Origin: Clostridia bacterium
Lineage (GTDB): Bacteria; Bacillota; Clostridia; Oscillospirales; CAG-272
Length of the DNA stretch: 33,547 nucleotides
Reading direction: 5' to 3'
NCBI GenBank assembly: GCA_017452665.1
Contig: JAFTLZ010000033.1
Span: 1-33,547, forward strand
The position numbers and the translations under genes are program-made. The notes below the pieces were generated by a model that saw only the letters and a program-made list of their open reading frames with translations, was not told the DNA's origin and made no database searches. Position 1 is the stretch's first letter; the number at the start of each line of letters is the position of its first letter. Positions 23,224 to 32,468 of this stretch are shown here, piece after piece.

Positions 23224-26049
23224 ATGCCCAATCAAATTTCAATCCGCGGTGTGCGGGTTCACAACCTCAAAAATATTGAAGTGGAGATCCCACGCGATAA
23301 GCTCGTAATTTTAACCGGTCTTTCAGGCTCCGGAAAATCCTCACTGGCGTTTGATACCATCTATGCCGAGGGTCACCGACGCTTTGTGGAGTCGCTTTCC
23401 TCGTATGCACGGATGTTTCTCGGTCAGCTGGACAAGCCTGATATCGATTCGATCGAGGGCTTATCTCCTTCTATTTCCATTGACCAGAAAACCACCTCGA
23501 AAAACCCGCGTTCTACGGTGGGAACGGTAACGGAGATCTATGACTATCTCCGCTTGCTGTATGCACGTATCGGGATTCCGCACTGCCCGATTTGCGGCAA
23601 GGAGATCCGTCAGCAGACTACCGACCAAATTATTGACCGCATTCTTGCTTTTCCGGAAGGGGAGCGCTTTATGGTGCTGTCTCCCGTGGTGCGTGCCCAA
23701 AAGGGAATGCACGAGAAGGTATTTGCCGACGCACGCAAGCGCGGCTACGTACGTGTGCGTGTGGACGGAAATATGTATGATCTTTCGGAAGAGATCAAGC
23801 TGGACAAGAATAAAAAGCACAGTGTGGACATTGTTGTAGACCGCTTGGTGATGCGGGAGGGAATCGAATCGCGTTTGTCGGATTCGGTGGAGAATGCCCT
23901 GAGCGCCGCCGATGGGCACCTGACCGTGGTGACGGTTCCGCGGGATGAGAATGAGGAAGCAAAGGAGCTGGAATTTTCGCAAAACTATGCCTGCGAGGAG
24001 CATGGGATCTCCTTTGGAGAGCTGGAGCCGCGGATGTTTTCCTTTAACAATCCTACGGGTGCCTGCCCGCACTGCGCAGGTCTGGGAGATTTGCAAAGCA
24101 TTGCCGTGGAGCGTCTGATCCCTAACAAAAAGCTTTCGCTTTCCGAAGGAGCGATCGCCGTGAACGGCTTCAAAACGCTGGAGGAGGAGAGCTGGAACGG
24201 CCCGCTGTTTGCGGCGGTGGGCAAACGGTTTGGCTTTACGATGGAGACACCGATCGAGGAGTTTACCGAGGAGCAGTATCGGCTTTTGATGTATGGAACG
24301 GGTGAGGAAAAATACGAGGTTCACCGCTGGTTCGGAAAGCAGGATCATCATCAGTTGGCGAAATTTGAGGGGCTGGTTCCAATGATCGAAGCGCGGATGC
24401 AGATGTACGGAAACGATTATTATTCGCAGTTCGTAGAGGAAGCCCCCTGCCCGGAATGTCACGGGCAACGGCTCTCTCCCACGTCGCTCTCCGTGACGGT
24501 TGGGGGCTTGAACATTCACGAATTTTGCTCTATGTCCATTGTCAATGCACTTGATTTTGTAAACAACTTGCGGTTGACCGAGACCGAGACGCAGATTGCC
24601 GCTGAGATCCTGAAGGAAATCCGTGCGCGGTTGGGCTTTTTGGTCAGCGTGGGCTTGAATTATCTGACGCTTTCACGCAAGGCGGGGACGCTGTCCGGCG
24701 GAGAAGCACAGCGCATCCGACTTGCCACGCAGATCGGCTCGTCGCTGGTTGGCGTGCTGTATATTTTGGATGAGCCGAGCATCGGTCTGCATCAGCGGGA
24801 TAATTCCAAGCTGATTGCCACGCTCAAGCGGCTGCGGGATCTTGGCAATACGGTGATCGTTGTGGAGCACGACGAGGAAACCATGGAGAACGCCGATTAT
24901 ATTCTGGATATCGGTCCCGGGGCGGGGATTCACGGCGGAAGGATCGTTGCCGCAGGAACGCCGCAGGAGATCATGGCAGATCCAAACTCGGTGACGGGGG
25001 CGTATCTGTCGGGCAGAAAAAAGATCGAGGTTCCCGCAAAGAGACGTTCCGGAAACGGCAACGTGCTGCGGGTTCTTGGCGCGCGGCAGAACAATTTGAA
25101 GAATATTGACGTAGAAATTCCGCTGGGGTGCTTTGTTTGTGTGACGGGAGTTTCCGGATCCGGAAAATCCTCGCTGGTGAACGGAATTTTGCACCCCGTG
25201 CTTGCGGAAAAGCTGAACCGTGCGATCACCTATCCCGGAAAGCACCGCGCTGTGGAGGGGCTTGAGCACTTGGACAAGGTGATTGCGATTGACCAGAGTC
25301 CCATCGGACGGATGCCGAGCTCCAACCCCGCAACCTATACGGGGCTGTTTACGGACATTCGCTCGCTGTTTGCGCAGACCAAAGACGCAAAGGCAAAGGG
25401 CTACGGCCCCGGGCGGTTCTCCTTTAACGTCAAGGGCGGACGCTGTGAGGCCTGCGAGGGGGACGGAGTGAAAAAGATTGAGATGCACTTTTTGCCGGAC
25501 GTTTACGTGACGTGCGACGTTTGCAAGGGCAAGCGTTACAATCGCGATACGCTGGACGTGCAGTATAAAGGGAAGAATATTTACGAGGTTTTGGATATGA
25601 CGGTGGAGGAGGGAATCACCTTTTTTGATGGACTCCCCGCCATTCAGCGCAAGCTGCAAACCTTGTATGATGTGGGGCTTGGTTATATCAAGATCGGGCA
25701 ATCCTCCACGACCATTTCGGGCGGCGAGGCACAGCGCGTGAAGCTGGCAACCGAGCTTTCCAAGCGTGCTACGGGACGTACTTTTTACATTCTGGACGAG
25801 CCGACTACGGGCTTGCATACCGCGGACGTTGCCAAGCTTTTGGAGGTTTTGCAACGGCTGTGTGACGCAGGAAATTCGGTGCTGGTGATTGAGCATAATC
25901 TGGATGTGATCAAATCTGCGGATTATATCATTGATCTGGGGCCGGAAGGCGGAGACGGCGGCGGTACCGTTGTGGCTACGGGAACGCCGGAGGAGGTTGC
26001 CGCAAATCCGAATTCTTATACCGGAAAGTATCTGAAAAAGTATGTGTGA
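23224..26049 (+). CDS. uvrA: Excinuclease ABC subunit A
   Basis: Damage-sensing ATPase of UvrABC; 941 aa. It has two ABC ATPase halves: Walker [10 protein letters not shown] (about 32-40) and GVSGSGKSS (near 642), signatures [12 protein letters not shown] and [12 protein letters not shown], and Walker B with [14 protein letters not shown] and [11 protein letters not shown]. Zinc-binding cysteines are present in CPIC (about 120), in CPHC/CPEC and in CEAC...CDVC. The ribosome binding site ACAGGAG precedes the ATG. It lies 35 bp after the propeller-protein gene and probably shares its transcript; a terminator follows. Confidence 0.98.
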   Translation: MPNQISIRGVRVHNLKNIEVEIPRDKLVILTGLSGSGKSSLAFDTIYAEGHRRFVESLSSYARMFLGQLDKPDIDSIEGLSPSISIDQKTTSKNPRSTVGTVTEIYDYLRLLYARIGIPHCPICGKEIRQQTTDQIIDRILAFPEGERFMVLSPVVRAQKGMHEKVFADARKRGYVRVRVDGNMYDLSEEIKLDKNKKHSVDIVVDRLVMREGIESRLSDSVENALSAADGHLTVVTVPRDENEEAKELEFSQNYACEEHGISFGELEPRMFSFNNPTGACPHCAGLGDLQSIAVERLIPNKKLSLSEGAIAVNGFKTLEEESWNGPLFAAVGKRFGFTMETPIEEFTEEQYRLLMYGTGEEKYEVHRWFGKQDHHQLAKFEGLVPMIEARMQMYGNDYYSQFVEEAPCPECHGQRLSPTSLSVTVGGLNIHEFCSMSIVNALDFVNNLRLTETETQIAAEILKEIRARLGFLVSVGLNYLTLSRKAGTLSGGEAQRIRLATQIGSSLVGVLYILDEPSIGLHQRDNSKLIATLKRLRDLGNTVIVVEHDEETMENADYILDIGPGAGIHGGRIVAAGTPQEIMADPNSVTGAYLSGRKKIEVPAKRRSGNGNVLRVLGARQNNLKNIDVEIPLGCFVCVTGVSGSGKSSLVNGILHPVLAEKLNRAITYPGKHRAVEGLEHLDKVIAIDQSPIGRMPSSNPATYTGLFTDIRSLFAQTKDAKAKGYGPGRFSFNVKGGRCEACEGDGVKKIEMHFLPDVYVTCDVCKGKRYNRDTLDVQYKGKNIYEVLDMTVEEGITFFDGLPAIQRKLQTLYDVGLGYIKIGQSSTTISGGEAQRVKLATELSKRATGRTFYILDEPTTGLHTADVAKLLEVLQRLCDAGNSVLVIEHNLDVIKSADYIIDLGPEGGDGGGTVVATGTPEEVAANPNSYTGKYLKKYV

Positions 26050-26089
26050 TTTTTTGAATTGAGCGATTGCGGTACAGACGGTACCGTAG

Positions 26090-26122
26090 AGAGGCGCGCG
26101 CTGATCGGCGAACGCCTCTTTT
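26090..26122 (+). terminator. Candidate terminator after uvrA
   Basis: AGAGGCG (26090-26096) pairs with CGCCTCT (26113-26119) over a 16-nt loop, followed by a short TTTT. A smaller GGTAC...GTACC hairpin lies just before it. The weak T-run limits confidence. Confidence 0.6.
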
Positions 26123-26198
26123 GCGCTTGTTTGATATCGAAGTGTGCAGAATTGATGGGCTTTGGTGCAAAAAAACTGACTTTTCGCCAAAATAGCAC

Positions 26199-26227
26199 TT
26201 GACATTTCTTTCACATTATAGTATAAT
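26199..26227 (+). promoter_or_regulatory. Consensus sigma-A promoter of the aromatic operon
   Basis: TTGACA (26199-26204), 17-bp spacer, TATAAT (26222-26227): a full match to consensus. The leader is only about 35 nt with no visible attenuator, T-box or leader peptide, so expression may be constitutive or controlled by a DNA-binding repressor. Confidence 0.93.
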
Positions 26228-26265
26228 AGAATTTATAATTTTTCACTAACACGGGTGAGGTTGCT

Positions 26266-27456
26266 ATGGTAAATGAAAAAATGAGAGATCTGGGCGCGCG
26301 TCGCTCGGTGATTCGTGAGTTGTTTGAATACGGAAAGGTGCGCAAAGCGGAAATCGGAGCGGAAAACGTGTTTGATTTCAGTATTGGAAATCCCAGCGTT
26401 CCCGCGCCGCGCGAGGTTGGAGAAACGCTGACACGGCTTTTGACCGAGAAGGACCCCGTTGCCTTGCACGGCTATACCAGTGCGCAGGGAGATGCCGGTG
26501 TGCGCCGCGCGATTGCGGAATATGTTACAAAAACGCACGGGGCTGTGACCGATCCCGATCTGATTTATCTGACTGTTGGCGCCGCGGCGTCCTTGACGGT
26601 TTCCCTGACTGCAGTTTTGCAGCCGGGAGAGGAAGTGATCCTTTTGGCTCCGTTCTTTCCGGAGTATCGCGTATTTGTAGAGCGTACCGGTGCGAAGGCA
26701 GTGCCGGTTTTGTGTGAAACTGCAAAGTTCCAGCCGGATTTTGATGCGCTGGAGACCGCGATCAATGAAAAAACGCGGGCGATCATTGTCAACTCGCCCA
26801 ACAATCCCACGGGAGCGGTTTTGACCGAATAGAGCGCTTGCCGTCTTGCCGCACTGTTGGAAAAATGCGAGAAGAAGTACGGGACATCGATCTATTTGAT
26901 CGCGGACGAGCCTTACCGCGAATTGGTATACGGTGACGTGAAGGTGCCGTATCTGCCGAATTACTATCACAACACAATTGTGTGCTATTCGTTCAGCAAG
27001 TCGCTTTCCTTGCCCGGGGAACGCATCGGCTATATTCTGGTGTCGCCCAAGGCAGAGGAGCCGGTTGCGCTGTATCAGGCGGTTTGCGGTGCGGGGCGCG
27101 CGCTGGGCTTTGTATGTGCGCCTGCGCTGTTCCAGTATATGATTCCGTCGGTGTTGGGGATGACTTCGGATCTGACGGTGTACGATACCAACCGAAAGCT
27201 GTTGTACGACGCGTTGACCTCATACGGCTACGAGGCTGTGAATCCGGACGGTGCGTTCTATCTTTTTGTCAAGGCTTTGGAGCCGGACGCAAATGCGTTT
27301 TGTGAGCGTGCAAAGGATTACGAGCTGTTACTGGTTGCTTCGGACAGCTTTGGATGCCCCGGCTACGTTCGCATCTCCTATTGCGTGACGACCGAGCAGA
27401 TCGAGCGCTCGTTGCCCGCTTTTCAAAAATTGGCACAATCTTACGGAATCGGCTGA
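26266..27456 (+). pseudogene. PLP-dependent class I/II aminotransferase interrupted by an in-frame TAG
   Basis: The frame encodes a whole fold-type I aminotransferase of about 396 residues. The first 188 codons include VGAAASLTVSLTA (cofactor-binding loop) and NSPNNPTGAV, then stop at TAG 26830-26832. The same frame continues without shift through ADEPYRELVYGD, the PLP-lysine segment YSFSKSLSLPGERIGY, and a normal C-terminus ending at TGA. In relatives the TAG position is usually Glu, Gln or Lys, one base from TAG. Without read-through the product lacks the PLP lysine and would be inactive. First gene of the aromatic operon, it would suit phenylpyruvate or prephenate transamination. A fresh nonsense mutation, an assembly error and amber decoding all remain possible. 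The rest of the frame shows no decay. Confidence 0.85.
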
Positions 27457-27494
27457 TTCACTCGACTCCAATACCCTGAGAGGAACTTAACCAC

Positions 27495-28580
27495 ATGAAT
27501 CTTTTGGAAGAAGCAAGACAGGAAATCAATGCGGTAGACTCCGAAATGGCAAAGCTCTTCGTGCGCCGCATGAGAGCCGCGGAGAAGGTTGCGGCATATA
27601 AAAAGGAACACGCACTGCCGATTTTGGATCCGGAGCGCGAGGAGGCGGTTGTTCAAAGAAACGCCAAGCTTGTGGAGGATGAGGAGCTGCGTACTTATTA
27701 CGTCAATTTTATCCGTAGCAACATGGCGATCTCCCGCGATTATCAGCGAAAGCTGAATGAGGGGATGCGCGTGGCGTACAGCGGCGTGGAGGGCGCGTTT
27801 GCGCACATTGCGGCAGGAAAGATGTTTTCCTCTGCACAGCGCGTGGCGTACGACGATTTTAAATCCGCTTACCGCGCGGTTGAGAAGGGAGAGTGCGACG
27901 TTGCTTTCCTTCCCGTAGAAAACAGCTACAACGGCGAGGTGGGGCAGGTAATTGATTTGATGTTCTCCGGCTCTCTTTATGTCAGCGGGATGCTGGATCT
28001 TGCCGTAACGCAGGAGCTTTTGGTGCTCCCCGGTACGCAAAAAGAGGAGATCCGCGAGGTCATCAGCCACCCGCAGGCACTGGGACAGTGTGCCGAATAT
28101 TTGCGCAAGCAGGGTTGGGTCACGCGCGAATACGCCAATACGGCGCTTGCCGCAAAGCACGTGGCGGAATTGGGCGACCGCAGTATTGCTGCCATTGGCA
28201 GTGAGGAATCTGCCGAGTTGTTCGGGCTGGAGGTTCTGGAGCGCAACATCAACGCCAGCCGCAGCAATACCACACGCTTTGCAAGCTTTACCCGCGTGGA
28301 GACGAAGCGGCATTCCAAACGGATGGGCGAGCATTTTATTCTGCTCTTTACTGTGAAAAACGAAGCAGGCTCGCTTGCAAAGGCAGTTGACGTCATCGGC
28401 CGTTTCGGCTTTAATATGCGTACGTTGCGCAGCCGTCCGATGAAGGAATTGCTGTGGCAGTACTATTTTTACGTGGAAGCCGAGGGCGACGTTTATACCG
28501 AGGCGGGCGAATGGATGATGCGGGAGCTGAGTCTGTTTTGCGACCGTTTGAAGCTTGTTGGCACGTATTTTAACGGTTGA
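27495..28580 (+). CDS. pheA: Bifunctional chorismate mutase / prephenate dehydratase (P-protein)
   Basis: Makes phenylpyruvate from chorismate by way of prephenate; 361 aa. An AroQ-type chorismate mutase (1-90: INAVDSEMAKLFVRRMRAAEKVAAYK) is fused to prephenate dehydratase (about 92-270), with PVENSYNGEV and the catalytic NTTRF motif. A C-terminal ACT domain follows (about 280-355). In the ACT domain the Phe-binding motifs known from E. coli (GALV, ESRP) read GSLA and RSRP, so feedback control may differ. The ribosome binding site GAGAGGA is 10 nt before the ATG. It lies 38 bp after the interrupted aminotransferase. Confidence 0.97.
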   Translation: MNLLEEARQEINAVDSEMAKLFVRRMRAAEKVAAYKKEHALPILDPEREEAVVQRNAKLVEDEELRTYYVNFIRSNMAISRDYQRKLNEGMRVAYSGVEGAFAHIAAGKMFSSAQRVAYDDFKSAYRAVEKGECDVAFLPVENSYNGEVGQVIDLMFSGSLYVSGMLDLAVTQELLVLPGTQKEEIREVISHPQALGQCAEYLRKQGWVTREYANTALAAKHVAELGDRSIAAIGSEESAELFGLEVLERNINASRSNTTRFASFTRVETKRHSKRMGEHFILLFTVKNEAGSLAKAVDVIGRFGFNMRTLRSRPMKELLWQYYFYVEAEGDVYTEAGEWMMRELSLFCDRLKLVGTYFNG

Positions 28581-28609
28581 TGACCGTACCGCAAAGGGGA
28601 GAAGATAGG

Positions 28610-29635
28610 ATGATTTTACATTTGGATCTGCCGGGAGGCGGATACGATATCTATTTGGAGCGCGGTGTGCTTGACCGTGCAAAAGAGTTGCTGTCGCTTA
28701 ACCGCCGTGTGCTGATTGTGACCGACGAGGGCGTACCTGCGCAGTATGCGCAACGTGTGGCAGCACAATGCGGCGAGCCCATCATTGTGACGGTTCCGCA
28801 GGGCGAGGGGAGCAAAAGTTTTGCCGTGCTGGAGCAGCTTTGCCGTACGCTTTTGGAAAAAGGCTTTACCCGCAAGGATTGCGTGGTTGCCGTTGGCGGC
28901 GGCGTTGTGGGAGATCTTTCCGGCTTTGTGGCGGCGTCTTATATGCGTGGCATTGATTTTTACAATATTCCCACCACGGTGCTCTCCCAGGTGGATTCCT
29001 CTATTGGCGGAAAGGTTGCCATCAATCTGGACAATGTCAAAAATATTGTCGGTGCGTTTTATCAGCCGCGCGCGGTTTTGATCGATCCCGACGTATTGCA
29101 CACTTTGCCGCGTCGTCAGATCGCAAACGGTCTTTCGGAGGCGGTCAAGATGTCCTTGACCTCGGATGCGGAGCTGTTTTCGATTTTTGAGCGTGGGGAA
29201 GGAGAATCGCAGATCGATACCGTGATTGAACGCTCCTTGCGCATCAAAAAGGCGGTGGTCGAGCAGGACGAGAAGGAGAGCGGTTTGCGCCGTATTCTCA
29301 ACTTCGGTCACACGCTCGGTCATGGAATTGAGGGCGCGGAAGAATTGCACGGACTTTATCACGGAGAGTGTGTGGCGCTGGGAATGCTGCCGATGTGCTC
29401 CTATTCCGTGCGTCAAAGATTGATTCCGGTATTAGCGGCGTTGGGATTGCCAACCGAAATAAAGGGAGATCTGGAACAGATGCTGGCGATTGCTTCGCAT
29501 GACAAAAAGTGCGAGGGAAGCGAGATTTCGGTCGTATACGTGGAAGAGGTTGGCTCTTGTGCGATCCGAAAAATGCAGACGGAGACCTGGAAGGAAACCA
29601 TTCGCCAAACGCTTGGAAAAGGAGCGCTGTCATGA
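28610..29635 (+). CDS. aroB: 3-dehydroquinate synthase
   Basis: NAD- and metal-dependent enzyme converting DAHP to 3-dehydroquinate, second step of the shikimate pathway; 341 aa. NAD-binding GGGVVGDLSGFVAASYMRG (about 95-113), DSSIGGKVAIN, and the metal ligands in SEAVK (Glu), NFGHTLGHGIE (His) and HGECVALG (His) are all present. I start at 28610 because GGGGAG lies before it and the family begins here; an ATG at 28577 would overlap pheA. Its stop overlaps the aroC start as ATGA. Confidence 0.97.
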   Translation: MILHLDLPGGGYDIYLERGVLDRAKELLSLNRRVLIVTDEGVPAQYAQRVAAQCGEPIIVTVPQGEGSKSFAVLEQLCRTLLEKGFTRKDCVVAVGGGVVGDLSGFVAASYMRGIDFYNIPTTVLSQVDSSIGGKVAINLDNVKNIVGAFYQPRAVLIDPDVLHTLPRRQIANGLSEAVKMSLTSDAELFSIFERGEGESQIDTVIERSLRIKKAVVEQDEKESGLRRILNFGHTLGHGIEGAEELHGLYHGECVALGMLPMCSYSVRQRLIPVLAALGLPTEIKGDLEQMLAIASHDKKCEGSEISVVYVEEVGSCAIRKMQTETWKETIRQTLGKGALS

Positions 29636-30717
29636 AAAACACATTCGGACAAAGCGTATGTTTGACGCTTTTCGGAGAGAGCCACGGTGAGGAGATCGGT
29701 GCCGTGATCGACGGATTGGCGCCCGGATTGAACATTGATGAGGATTTTATCCGCCATCAGCTGGCACTGCGCCGTCCGCAAGGCAAAATTTCCACCGCGC
29801 GTGTGGAGGCGGATGAGTTTCGCATTGTCAGTGGTGTGTTTGAAGGAAAGACTACGGGAACGCCGATCTGTATTTTGATTCCCAACACCAATACGCGCAG
29901 CAAAGACTATACCCGCGGCTTTTTGCGTCCCGGGCACGCCGATTATACGGCGCAGTGCAAGTATCACGGCTTTCAGGATTATCGCGGCGGAGGACATTTT
30001 TCGGGGCGCGTAACGGCTTCGTTGGTTGCCGCCGGCGCGATTGCCATTTCGGCGTTGCGCAAGAACGGCATTCTGCTTGGAACGCACATCGCAAAGCTGG
30101 CAACGGTTTCGGACCGCCCGTTTGAAAATCTGGAAGCGGATCTGGAAACCCTGAACGACCTGACCTTTCCCGTACTGAACAGTGCGGCGGGAGCTTGTAT
30201 GCGACGTGAGATCGAGAGCGCAGCAAGCGAGGGGGACAGCGTTGGCGGTGTGCTGGAAACTGCCATCCTCGGTGTTCCCGCAGGCGTGGGAGAGCCTTGG
30301 TTTGATACGGTGGAAGGTGTTTTGTCACACGCGCTGTTCTCGATTCCCGGAATCAAGGGCGTGGAATTTGGAGACGGATTTGATTTGACGGAAATGCGCG
30401 GCAGTGAGGCAAACGACGGTTTTCGCGTTTGTGACGGGAAGATCGTAACTACTACCAACCACAACGGCGGAATCAACGGCGGAATTACGAACGGGATGCC
30501 GATTCTGTTCCGCTGTGCGGTCAAGCCCACGCCGTCGATCTTCAAGGAGCAGGAAAGTGTAGATCCGGAGCGGATGCAAAATGAAACGCTGTCTCTGCAG
30601 GGGCGGCACGATCCTGCCATCATTCACCGCGCACGCGTGGTGGTTGACAGCGTTGCGGCATTGGTGCTTTGCGATTTGCTGGCTTTGCGCTACGGAACCG
30701 ATTTTCCGGACGTGTAA
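29632..30717 (+). CDS. aroC: Chorismate synthase
   Basis: FMN-dependent last step from EPSP to chorismate; 361 aa. Family motifs: GESHGEEIGAVIDG (about 14-27), RRPQGKISTARVEADE, GHADYTAQCKYHGFQDYRGGGHFSGR, GGVLE, HNGGINGGITNGMPI and GRHDPAIIHRARVV. The ATG at 29632 overlaps the aroB stop and is preceded by AAAAGGAG. A longer frame from 29509 is an out-of-place extension into aroB. Confidence 0.98.
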   Translation: MKNTFGQSVCLTLFGESHGEEIGAVIDGLAPGLNIDEDFIRHQLALRRPQGKISTARVEADEFRIVSGVFEGKTTGTPICILIPNTNTRSKDYTRGFLRPGHADYTAQCKYHGFQDYRGGGHFSGRVTASLVAAGAIAISALRKNGILLGTHIAKLATVSDRPFENLEADLETLNDLTFPVLNSAAGACMRREIESAASEGDSVGGVLETAILGVPAGVGEPWFDTVEGVLSHALFSIPGIKGVEFGDGFDLTEMRGSEANDGFRVCDGKIVTTTNHNGGINGGITNGMPILFRCAVKPTPSIFKEQESVDPERMQNETLSLQGRHDPAIIHRARVVVDSVAALVLCDLLALRYGTDFPDV

Positions 30718-30759
30718 GCATTGGATTTGAATTTTAAGAAGAATTTACGAGGTTATACC

Positions 30760-32022
30760 ATGAAATACGGCTGTATCGGAGAACATCTGAAGCACAGCTT
30801 TTCGGCAGAGATTCATCACGCGCTCTCCGAAAATCCTTATGAAATTTGCGAGGTTCCGCGAGACGAGCTTGACGCATTTATGCAAAAGCGGGACTTTTTG
30901 GGGATCAACGTGACGATTCCGTATAAGGAATTTGTGATTCCGCACCTTGATTGGATGAGTGAGCAAGCCAAAAGCATTGGTGCGGTGAATACCGTTGTCA
31001 ACCGTGACGGAAAGCTTTACGGATACAATACCGACTTTTTTGGCATGAGTGATTTGATCCGACGCGTAGGTGTGGAGCCGGAAGGGAAAAAGGTTGCGGT
31101 TCTGGGTACCGGCGGAACGGCACGTACGGCGCTTGCGGTTGCAAGGTCTATGAAGTGCAAAACGCTTCTTTGCGTCAGCCGCGGGGGAAAAGAAGGCTCG
31201 ATTACCTATGACGACCTTTACCGTGACCATGCCGACACGCAGATTGTGATCAACACCACGCCGTGCGGAATGTATCCTTATCCCGACGGGAACGACCGTA
31301 CTGCAGCCGCGGCGATCAATGTGGATGCCTTCCCGAATTTGGAGGGCGTGATTGATGCGGTTTACAATCCGTTGCGTCCGAAGCTGGTGACCGACGCGCA
31401 AAAGCGGAGCGTTCGCGCCGAGGGTGGATTGTATATGTTGGTTGCGCAGGCGGTGCGCGCGTCCGAGATCTTTTTGAATTGCACGTATTCGCAGGAGACG
31501 GTCGAGCGCGTTTACAGCCAGATTTTGCGCCAGAAGGAAAATATCGTTTTGACAGGGATGCCCGGAAGTGGGAAAAGCTCGGTCGGCAAACGTCTGGCAA
31601 TGCTTTTAAACCGCGAGTTTTTTGATTTGGATGAGGAGATCGTCCGTGTGGCGGGATGCAGTATTCCCGAAATTTTTGCACGGGACGGCGAGCAGGGCTT
31701 TCGTGATTTGGAAACGGCCGTTTTGCGCGATTGCTTAGCGCAGAAAAACGGTGTAGTACTGGCTACGGGCGGCGGTGCTATTTTGCGTGAAGAAAACGTA
31801 GACCGTTTGCGTCGGAACGGGCATATTTACTTTTTGGATCGCTCGTTGGAGCTGTTGCTTCCCACCGAGGATCGCCCCTTAGCAAGCTCTGCCACGGCAA
31901 TCCGAAAGCGCTATGAGGAGCGTTACGCGCGATACTGTGCCACGGCAGATTGCCGCATAGAAGGCGACGGCAGTGTGGAGCAGGTTGCAGACGCTGTCAG
32001 AAAGGATTTTGAAGCTTTATGA
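30760..32022 (+). CDS. aroE-aroK: Fused shikimate dehydrogenase - shikimate kinase
   Basis: One 420-aa protein holding two successive pathway steps. The AroE part (about 1-258) has a substrate-binding HSFSAEIH, the catalytic Lys56 in TIPYKE, Asp92 in NTDFFG, the NADP loop GTGGTARTA (116-124) and GGLYMLVAQA. The AroK part (about 261-420) has a P-loop GMPGSGKS (266-273), FFDLDEEI, GFRDLE, ATGGGAIL and the lid EDRPLA. Both sets of key residues are intact, and the linker is short, so it is a true fusion. The start at 30760 is chosen over 30721 for the ACGAGG before it. Its stop overlaps aroQ (ATGA). Confidence 0.96.
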   Translation: MKYGCIGEHLKHSFSAEIHHALSENPYEICEVPRDELDAFMQKRDFLGINVTIPYKEFVIPHLDWMSEQAKSIGAVNTVVNRDGKLYGYNTDFFGMSDLIRRVGVEPEGKKVAVLGTGGTARTALAVARSMKCKTLLCVSRGGKEGSITYDDLYRDHADTQIVINTTPCGMYPYPDGNDRTAAAAINVDAFPNLEGVIDAVYNPLRPKLVTDAQKRSVRAEGGLYMLVAQAVRASEIFLNCTYSQETVERVYSQILRQKENIVLTGMPGSGKSSVGKRLAMLLNREFFDLDEEIVRVAGCSIPEIFARDGEQGFRDLETAVLRDCLAQKNGVVLATGGGAILREENVDRLRRNGHIYFLDRSLELLLPTEDRPLASSATAIRKRYEERYARYCATADCRIEGDGSVEQVADAVRKDFEAL

Positions 32023-32468
32023 AGCTGTATGTTCTCAACGGACCGAATTTGAATTTTTTGGGGATTCGCGAGCCTGCGCACTACGGGTCTACCACGTATC
32101 TTCAACTGATAAAGCTGATCGAGACGCACTGTGCCGCAAATCAGATCGAGGCGGTTTGCCGTCAATCCAATCACGAGGGAGATCTGGTGGATTGGATTCA
32201 GGAGGCGTATTTAGAGCACGCGGACGGAATTGTGATCAATCCCGGTGCGTATACGCACACCAGCATTGCATTGCTGGACGCTGTGAAATCGGTGATGCTA
32301 CCGACCGTGGAGGTCCATATCTCCAAGGTGGAGGAGCGCGAGGATTTTCGTCAGGTCAGCTACATTCGTGCGGCCTGCGTAAAAACCATTACGGGGCACG
32401 GAATCAACGGATATCTGGAAGCCATTGATTTTTTGAATCGGGAATACCGAAAAGGAGAGCAGGTATGA
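32019..32468 (+). CDS. aroQ: Type II 3-dehydroquinate dehydratase
   Basis: Third shikimate step, trans-dehydration by the dodecameric type II enzyme; 149 aa. NGPNLNFLGIREPAHYG (about 7-23) holds the catalytic Tyr and loop, QSNHEGDLVDWI (about 49-60) follows, and NPGAYTHTSIALLDA (about 73-87) and EVHISKVEEREDFRQ (His) are typical. Starts inside the aroE-aroK stop and ends in the aroA start, both ATGA overlaps. Confidence 0.97.
   Translation: MKLYVLNGPNLNFLGIREPAHYGSTTYLQLIKLIETHCAANQIEAVCRQSNHEGDLVDWIQEAYLEHADGIVINPGAYTHTSIALLDAVKSVMLPTVEVHISKVEEREDFRQVSYIRAACVKTITGHGINGYLEAIDFLNREYRKGEQV

Noticed and set aside
26830..26832. Pyrrolysine residue at the in-frame TAG
   Set aside because: Pyrrolysine is known from methylamine methyltransferases and a few others; no pyl genes are in the window, and an aminotransferase surface position does not call for it. 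A nonsense mutation is simpler.
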